Origin: Prevotellaceae bacterium UBA2757
GTDB taxonomy: Bacteria; Bacteroidota; Bacteroidia; Bacteroidales; Bacteroidaceae
DNA: 11,255 nucleotides
NCBI GenBank assembly: GCA_002353215.1
Contig: DEJD01000069.1
Span: 1-11,255 of the forward strand
Reading direction: 5' to 3'
The notes below the pieces were generated by a model. The model saw only the letters and a list, made by a program, of their open reading frames with translations. It was not told where the DNA came from and searched no databases. Of the stretch, positions 7,337 through 11,255 are shown piece after piece. Position 1 is the stretch's first letter; each line of letters opens with the position of its first letter. Position numbers and translations under genes: made by a program.

Positions 7337-8541
7337 TTTAATATAGTTATCGGGTGGTTTTCGTTGAGTATTATTTTCATGGGCGGTTGCTGGTTCAGTC
7401 CCAATTCTTTGCACGCTTCGTCCCATAGTTGCTGACTGTCAGTCAGGACTTTCGGAGCTACCACACTGTTCATCACAATCACTCCGTCGGATGACAGTAC
7501 CGTAAGGACTGATTGCATTATTTCCTTCAGTTTGCCTCCGTGTCCACCGATGAACACTGCATCGGGACGGGGAAGCGATGTAATGTCGGCAGCAAGGAAG
7601 TCGCCCATATGAATATCTATGCCCGGAACACCGAATCTGCGGGCGTTTTTGTTAATTATTTCCTCGCATTCAGGACGTATCTCAAAACTGCATACATGAA
7701 GATGGGGAAACTGCAGACGTGCTTCTATCGATATGCTGCCGGTGCAGAAACCGATGTCCCAAAGTGTGTGTTTCGTTCTCAGTTCCAGTGCCTGCAGAGT
7801 CAGAAGCCGGATGGGCATCTTGGTGATCATCTTTTCACGACCGTCGAGCAGGGAGAATTCTGCATCGGGAACACCGAATGGTCTCGGGTGCCCTGTGCCG
7901 TTTTCCGACAGAATCAGGCAGTTGGGCATAGCAAAGTCTTTCGCCGCAGCCTCTTCAATGGTAAGTGTTGTCACCTTCTCTTCGGTAGGATTTCCCAAAT
8001 GCTCACCTACGTGGACGGTGTAGTTTCTGTAACCATAATGGAGCATACGCCGAACAATAGCGGAGGGAGTGTGTTCGCGATCTGTCAGTACTCCAATCTG
8101 CGATGCTCCTTCGATAAGAGCCCTGTCGAATTCATGCCATGGACGACCTGTCAGCGACACGATTCTCATGTCATGATAGGGCATAACCAGTATGTGGGCA
8201 AGCTGTTGCAGGGAGTTAAAAGTGGGATAGAGTACTACCTGCGCCTGAGGCATCCTCTGTCGGATGGTGTTGGCAAAACCATAGAATAAAGGGTCGCCAC
8301 TGGCAAATACTATTACAGTTGTCTCGGCAAGGGAATCGCTGAGCGCACTGTATTGAATAAATACATCATCGAGGGGCACGGTAATATCAATCCATCGGGC
8401 AGCATCAGGCAGCCATGCGGCTACAATCTCATGATGACGTTTACCGCCCGAAAACACCTTTCCTTCCCTGATAACATCCAACACATCGGGCGGGAAGAAA
8501 GGCTGCGGATTGTCTGTGATACCTATAACGACGAATTTCAT
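7318..8541 (-). CDS. cobL: CobL-type CbiE-CbiT fusion: (cobalt-)precorrin-6B C5,C15-methyltransferase (decarboxylating)
   Basis: A 407-residue protein, the normal length for CobL. Residues 1 to about 210 are the CbiE C5-methyltransferase: VVIGITDNP at the N-terminus, FSGGKRHHE at 30-38, VFASGDPLFYGFA at 78-90, YPTFNSLQ at 105-112 and VLTDREHTPSAI at 151-162. Residues from about 235 to 407 are CbiT: the Rossmann SAM-binding motif WDIGFCTGSISIEA at 261-274, the acidic strand end SFEIRPECEE at 285-294, and the HMGDF and VFIGGHGG blocks near 311-336. CbiT methylates C15 and removes the ring C acetate carboxyl group; CbiE methylates C5; together they convert precorrin-6B to precorrin-8. The fusion is widespread and is named CobL from the aerobic pathway, but the neighbouring CbiG and CbiD imply cobalt-containing substrates here. 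The start overlaps the upstream stop in ATGA. Confidence 0.96.
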   Translation of the reverse strand: MKFVVIGITDNPQPFFPPDVLDVIREGKVFSGGKRHHEIVAAWLPDAARWIDITVPLDDVFIQYSALSDSLAETTVIVFASGDPLFYGFANTIRQRMPQAQVVLYPTFNSLQQLAHILVMPYHDMRIVSLTGRPWHEFDRALIEGASQIGVLTDREHTPSAIVRRMLHYGYRNYTVHVGEHLGNPTEEKVTTLTIEEAAAKDFAMPNCLILSENGTGHPRPFGVPDAEFSLLDGREKMITKMPIRLLTLQALELRTKHTLWDIGFCTGSISIEARLQFPHLHVCSFEIRPECEEIINKNARRFGVPGIDIHMGDFLAADITSLPRPDAVFIGGHGGKLKEIMQSVLTVLSSDGVIVMNSVVAPKVLTDSQQLWDEACKELGLNQQPPMKIILNENHPITILKCRNGK

Positions 8542-9938
8542 AAATCGCGTCCGGGTCTTAGTCCCTCAGCATCGTCTAAGGTGAGTATTGCGTTGCAAAG
8601 GGTTGCTGCAAGATTGCTTCCGCCCTTCCTTCCCTCAACGACGATTTTGGGTATCTGTTTCAATGTCTTAACGGCATGCTTGCTTTCGCATACATGCACA
8701 AAACCTACAGGGGCAGCAATAATTCCGGCAGGGCATGCCTTGCCCTTACGCACCAGGTCGCACAGTTCGAAAAGTGCCGTCGGTGCATTGCCAAACACAT
8801 ACAGAGCATCGGGGTATTCCTCTGCAGCAAGTTGCATGGAAGCCTGACTGCGGGTGAAGCCTTTCTCGTCTGCCATTTGTCTGGAACGCGGATCGTCTAT
8901 GTAACAATGTACCTGAATGCCCAGTCGTTCGAGGGCCCCCTTACGGATTCCGCTGGCAGCCATCGTGACATCGGTAACTATGTGTCGGAGGATGCCGGAC
9001 TTGATTTTATTATATATAAGCTCCGTTGCACGGTCGTCCATCCATATGCAGTTTTCCATATCGAAATCGACTGTGGTATGTATGGCGTGCAACAAAGGCC
9101 ACAGGCGCCACTTGGGCACATCAGGGTTCTGCATTTCAGAGAGAATAGTGCGGAAACTCTCCATCATGATGGACTGTCCGGGTTTCAGTTCCTCATGCAG
9201 CTGTTCACGATAGTAACCGCGCGGGGTGATGAAATGGCCGTCGGCGATATACGACTGCGAATTGCCAATCAGAATGACGGTAAACATATCCACTTCCTCG
9301 GGGTCGAATGCACCGAGGGTAGTCACCCGTACCTCCTGTTCCTCACGCCCTGCCTGACGCACATAACCCACAGGGGTGTCGGCACTCCGTTGCTGCAGGA
9401 AGAGTTCCACGAGACGATAGAGTTGCCAGTAGCGGCCGTGTGATTTGGGATTATAGATAGCTGTGACGAAATCGCCCGTTGCAGCTGCACAGATGCGTTT
9501 TTCTATGACAGACCAAGGTGTCATCAGGTCGGAAAGGGAGATGATGCACGTATCATGACCCAGTGGTGCGCCCAAAAGCGATGCAGCTTTCTGGAAAGCA
9601 GAAATGCCCGGCAGGGTACTGACTTCCATATCCGCATGCTTTTGTTCCTTCATCTGATAAATCAGTGGAGCCATGCCATATATTCCGGCATCGCCTGATG
9701 AGATTACTACTACTGTCTTTCCTTCCTCGGCAAGTCGGAATGCCTGCTCGGCTCGTTCGCGTTCCTTTTTCATTCCCGTGTCGATGCATTCGCACCCGGG
9801 TTTCACATACTGCCCTATGAATTGGAAGTAGTATTTATACCCAACAACGACATCAGCCTGCCCTATTGCTTCCAATACGGCAGGGGTAATGTCTTCTTTA
9901 CTGCCAGGTCCTATGCCTGCTACTATTATTTTTCCCAT
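8538..9938 (-). CDS. CbiH-CbiC fusion: cobalt-factor III/precorrin-3 C17-methyltransferase + cobalt-precorrin-8 methylmutase
   Basis: A 466-residue fusion and the first cistron of the corrin operon. Residues 1 to about 240 are CbiH/CobJ: MGKIIVAGIGPGS at the N-terminus, VVVGYKYY, VISSGDAGIYGMAPL at about 78-92, STLPGISAFQKAAS, IYNPKSHGR and YVRQAGREEQEV. This enzyme methylates C17 and contracts the ring. Residues from about 255 to 466 are CbiC/CobH: LHAIHTTVDFD, with the predicted catalytic His287, then MAASGIRK, VFGNAPTALFEL, APVGFVHV and GRKGGSNLAA. CbiC moves the C11 methyl group to C12, giving cobyrinic acid. The fused activities are the first and last of the eight steps encoded here. The ATG at 9938 is chosen over an in-frame TTG at 9953 because the conserved GIGPG strand begins immediately. 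The stop overlaps cobL by 4 nt. Confidence 0.96.
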   Translation of the reverse strand: MGKIIVAGIGPGSKEDITPAVLEAIGQADVVVGYKYYFQFIGQYVKPGCECIDTGMKKERERAEQAFRLAEEGKTVVVISSGDAGIYGMAPLIYQMKEQKHADMEVSTLPGISAFQKAASLLGAPLGHDTCIISLSDLMTPWSVIEKRICAAATGDFVTAIYNPKSHGRYWQLYRLVELFLQQRSADTPVGYVRQAGREEQEVRVTTLGAFDPEEVDMFTVILIGNSQSYIADGHFITPRGYYREQLHEELKPGQSIMMESFRTILSEMQNPDVPKWRLWPLLHAIHTTVDFDMENCIWMDDRATELIYNKIKSGILRHIVTDVTMAASGIRKGALERLGIQVHCYIDDPRSRQMADEKGFTRSQASMQLAAEEYPDALYVFGNAPTALFELCDLVRKGKACPAGIIAAPVGFVHVCESKHAVKTLKQIPKIVVEGRKGGSNLAATLCNAILTLDDAEGLRPGRDL

Positions 9939-9964
9939 AGTTAAGTATCGCAAGGCTTGTTTTA

Positions 9965-9999
9965 GGAGTTAAGGAGTTAAAGAAGTTAGAGAAGTTAAG
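9965..9999. repeat. Degenerate short tandem repeat in the ackA-cbiHC spacer
   Basis: On the plus strand there are two perfect GGAGTTAA units (9965-9972 and 9973-9980) followed by AGAAGTTAG (9981-9989) and AGAAGTTAAG (9990-9999), a run of GTTA-cored units with a period of about 8-10 bp. A further AGTTAAG lies at 9939-9945 just upstream of the cbiH-cbiC start. The repeat lies in the leader or upstream region of the corrin operon. I found no TAnnTTTG promoter box on the minus strand in this spacer. Confidence 0.75.
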
Positions 10000-10036
10000 A
10001 CGATACATACATCAGCCATCTTACGTCTCTAACTTC
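9982..10036. repeat. Imperfect inverted repeat (hairpin) in the ackA-cbiHC spacer
   Basis: The arm GAAGTTAGAGA at 9982-9992 is perfectly complementary to TCTCTAACTTC at 10026-10036. A second 4-bp helix, TAAG at 9996-9999 with CTTA at 10020-10023, continues the stem across a 3x2 internal loop. The terminal loop is 20 nt. The left arm is made of the tandem-repeat units described above. The hairpin lies 23 nt after the ackA stop in its direction of transcription. It lacks a U-tract and is not GC-rich, so it is not a typical intrinsic terminator; it may stabilise the ackA mRNA 3' end, attenuate read-through, or be a remnant of a small dispersed repeat. Confidence 0.7.
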
Positions 10037-10058
10037 GAGCGTAGCGATAACTACCCGA

Positions 10059-11255
10059 TTACTTTGTCAGTTCGAGTGTGTCGAGAGCAATCATCAGTTC
10101 CTCGTCGGTCGGGATACAGCAGACGGTTACCTTTGAATCGTCGGCACTGAGGACGGCTTCCTTGGCACGGCATGAACGGTTTTTCGTAACGTCCATCTTG
10201 ACACCCATGAATTCGAGTCCTTCAGTTGCTCCTTCACGCACTTCCCACTGGTTTTCACCAGCTCCGCCGGTGAAGAGGATGATATCTACTCCACCCATTG
10301 CTGCGGCATACTCACCGATGTATTTCTTTATGCGGTAGCAGTACATTTCCTTAGCCAGACGAGCCTTGTCGTTGCCAGCCTCAATACCAGCCAGAATATC
10401 GCGGAAGTCGCTTGAGAGTTCGCTGACTCCAGCCAAACCAGATTTCTTGTTGAGCAGGTTGCTGATGCCCTTTGTGTCGAGTTGCAGTTTGTCCATAAGG
10501 AATGTAACGGCTCCGGCATCGATATCACCAGAACGGGTACCCATGATGAGTCCCTCGAGCGGAGTGAGTCCCATGCTGGTGTCAACACATTTACCATCCT
10601 TAACGGCTGCAATTGAAGCTCCATTACCGATGTGACAAGTGATGATGCGCTTGCCCTCGGGTTTTACTCCGAGGAATTCGCATACGCGCTGACTGACGTA
10701 GCGGTGACTGGTTCCGTGGAATCCGTAACGGCGCACTCCGTACTTGGCATAGAGTTCGTATGGCAGTGCATACATGAATGCGTAGTCAGGCATAGTCTGA
10801 TGGAATGCTGTGTCGAACACGCCCACCTGCGGAATGTTTGGCAGGAGAGCTGTCACTGCATTCACACCCTTGATGTTTGCCGGGTTGTGGAGTGGTGCGA
10901 GGTCGTTACAGGCAGCGAATGCCTTCATCACCTCTGGAGTGAGGAGTACCGACTTGTTGAATTTCTCTCCTCCGTGCACCATACGGTGACCTACTGCATC
11001 GAGTTCGTCGAGCGATTTCAGCACAGCGTATTTGCCGGTTGTGAGCACTTCGAAGATGAACTGCACACCGGCTGTGTGTTCTGCGATAGGACGGTCGAGC
11101 TGGATTTTCTCACCGTTGTATTTCAGTTTGAGGAAAGAGTCTGGCAAACCGATTTTCTCGATTCCACCGGAGGTAATGACCGACTTGTCAGTCATGTCGT
11201 ACAATGCATATTTGATGGAACTGCTTCCGCAGTTCAGTACAAGAATTTTCTTCAT
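10059..11255 (-). CDS. ackA: AckA, acetate kinase
   Basis: A complete 398-residue acetate kinase whose ATG is the last three bases of the window. It interconverts acetate plus ATP and acetyl phosphate plus ADP in the cytoplasm, the ATP-yielding last step of fermentative acetate formation. Visible signatures are LVLNCGSSSIKYALYD at 5-20, GHRMVHGGEKF with Arg91, VFDTAFHQTMP with Asp148, YGFHGTSHRYV with His180, CHIGNGASIAAV at 207-218, GLIMGTRSGDID with Arg241, FTGGAGEN at 328-335 and TDEEL at 383-387. These match the known catalytic and nucleotide-binding residues of the family. The usual partner pta is not in the window but could lie to the right. The corrin operon follows on the same strand after a 120-nt repeat-rich spacer without a clear terminator, so read-through is possible but unproven. 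Confidence 0.98.
   Translation of the reverse strand: MKKILVLNCGSSSIKYALYDMTDKSVITSGGIEKIGLPDSFLKLKYNGEKIQLDRPIAEHTAGVQFIFEVLTTGKYAVLKSLDELDAVGHRMVHGGEKFNKSVLLTPEVMKAFAACNDLAPLHNPANIKGVNAVTALLPNIPQVGVFDTAFHQTMPDYAFMYALPYELYAKYGVRRYGFHGTSHRYVSQRVCEFLGVKPEGKRIITCHIGNGASIAAVKDGKCVDTSMGLTPLEGLIMGTRSGDIDAGAVTFLMDKLQLDTKGISNLLNKKSGLAGVSELSSDFRDILAGIEAGNDKARLAKEMYCYRIKKYIGEYAAAMGGVDIILFTGGAGENQWEVREGATEGLEFMGVKMDVTKNRSCRAKEAVLSADDSKVTVCCIPTDEELMIALDTLELTK

Noticed and set aside
7337..7426. 30-residue N-terminal extension of CbiG-CbiF from an ATG at 7426
   Set aside because: The extra residues are low in family-like features and come from out-of-frame cobL coding sequence; the conserved CbiG strand starts right after the ATG at 7336.
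8296..8302. GCCACTG, resembling part of the cobalamin-riboswitch B12 box, also seen near 4245
   Set aside because: At both sites the opposite strand encodes a conserved protein motif (ASGDP in CbiE; NSGAKS in CbiD), and there is no surrounding leader region or downstream start codon to control.
8676..9443. Long open frame on the plus strand opposite the cbiH-cbiC gene (also 7513-8289 opposite cobL, 5576-6187 opposite cbiG-cbiF, and 891-1517 opposite the btuF-like gene)
   Set aside because: Each lies antisense to a gene with clear family motifs, has no recognisable domain, and has composition expected of a reverse-frame shadow.
9982..10036. Intrinsic transcription terminator for ackA
   Set aside because: The stem is AT-rich with a 20-nt loop and no U-tract follows on the minus strand, so it is reported as an inverted repeat only.
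1..11255. CRISPR array, tRNA, rRNA, insertion sequence, phage or defence-system genes
   Set aside because: Nearly all of the window is accounted for by metabolic genes on both sides of short gaps; I saw no regularly spaced direct repeats, transposase motifs or structural RNA signatures.

Overview
The window is a cobalamin (vitamin B12) biosynthesis and corrinoid-uptake locus from a Bacteroidota bacterium, most likely a Bacteroidales member of the Prevotella/Bacteroides type. The reasons are protein sequence style, TAnnTTTG-like promoter boxes in the one clear intergenic promoter region, lack of obvious Shine-Dalgarno sequences, and corrin-ring enzymes arranged as multi-domain fusions. The organism call is inference from sequence features only.

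Layout, left to right. (1) 1-889, minus strand: cobS followed by the truncated 5' end of cobU, sharing an ATGA overlap and running off the left edge; these belong to late nucleotide-loop assembly. (2) 890-966: a short divergent promoter region. (3) 967-3119, plus strand: a BtuF-like lipoprotein and a BtuC-like permease, also joined by an ATGA overlap, with no ATPase gene behind them. (4) 3122-9938, minus strand: a tightly packed operon transcribed right to left in the order cbiH-cbiC fusion, cobL (cbiE-cbiT fusion), cbiG-cbiF fusion, cbiJ-cbiD fusion, HAD hydrolase. All junctions overlap by 4 to 19 nt, which suggests translational coupling. (5) 9939-10058: a 120-nt spacer of short tandem and inverted repeats. 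(6) 10059-11255, minus strand: a complete acetate kinase gene, ackA, whose start codon is the last three bases of the window.

How the genes work together. The four fusion proteins supply eight activities: CbiH, CbiF, CbiG, CbiD, CbiJ, CbiT, CbiE and CbiC. In the established early-cobalt (anaerobic) pathway these cover every step from cobalt-factor III/precorrin-3 to cobyrinic acid. CbiG and CbiD mark the route as the anaerobic one. CobS and CobU act much later, joining the lower ligand to adenosylcobinamide. BtuF and BtuC would import corrinoids, so the locus combines de novo synthesis with salvage. Cobalt chelatase, CbiL, CbiA, CbiP, CbiB, CobD and CobT are not in the window.

I did not find a wholly unknown system. 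The points most worth a second look are a heptanucleotide tandem repeat inside the CbiJ-CbiD linker that could cause frameshifts, the fusion of the first and last enzymes of the ring-contraction series, an unassigned HAD phosphatase at the end of the operon, the repeat-rich spacer, and an ABC importer without its ATPase.
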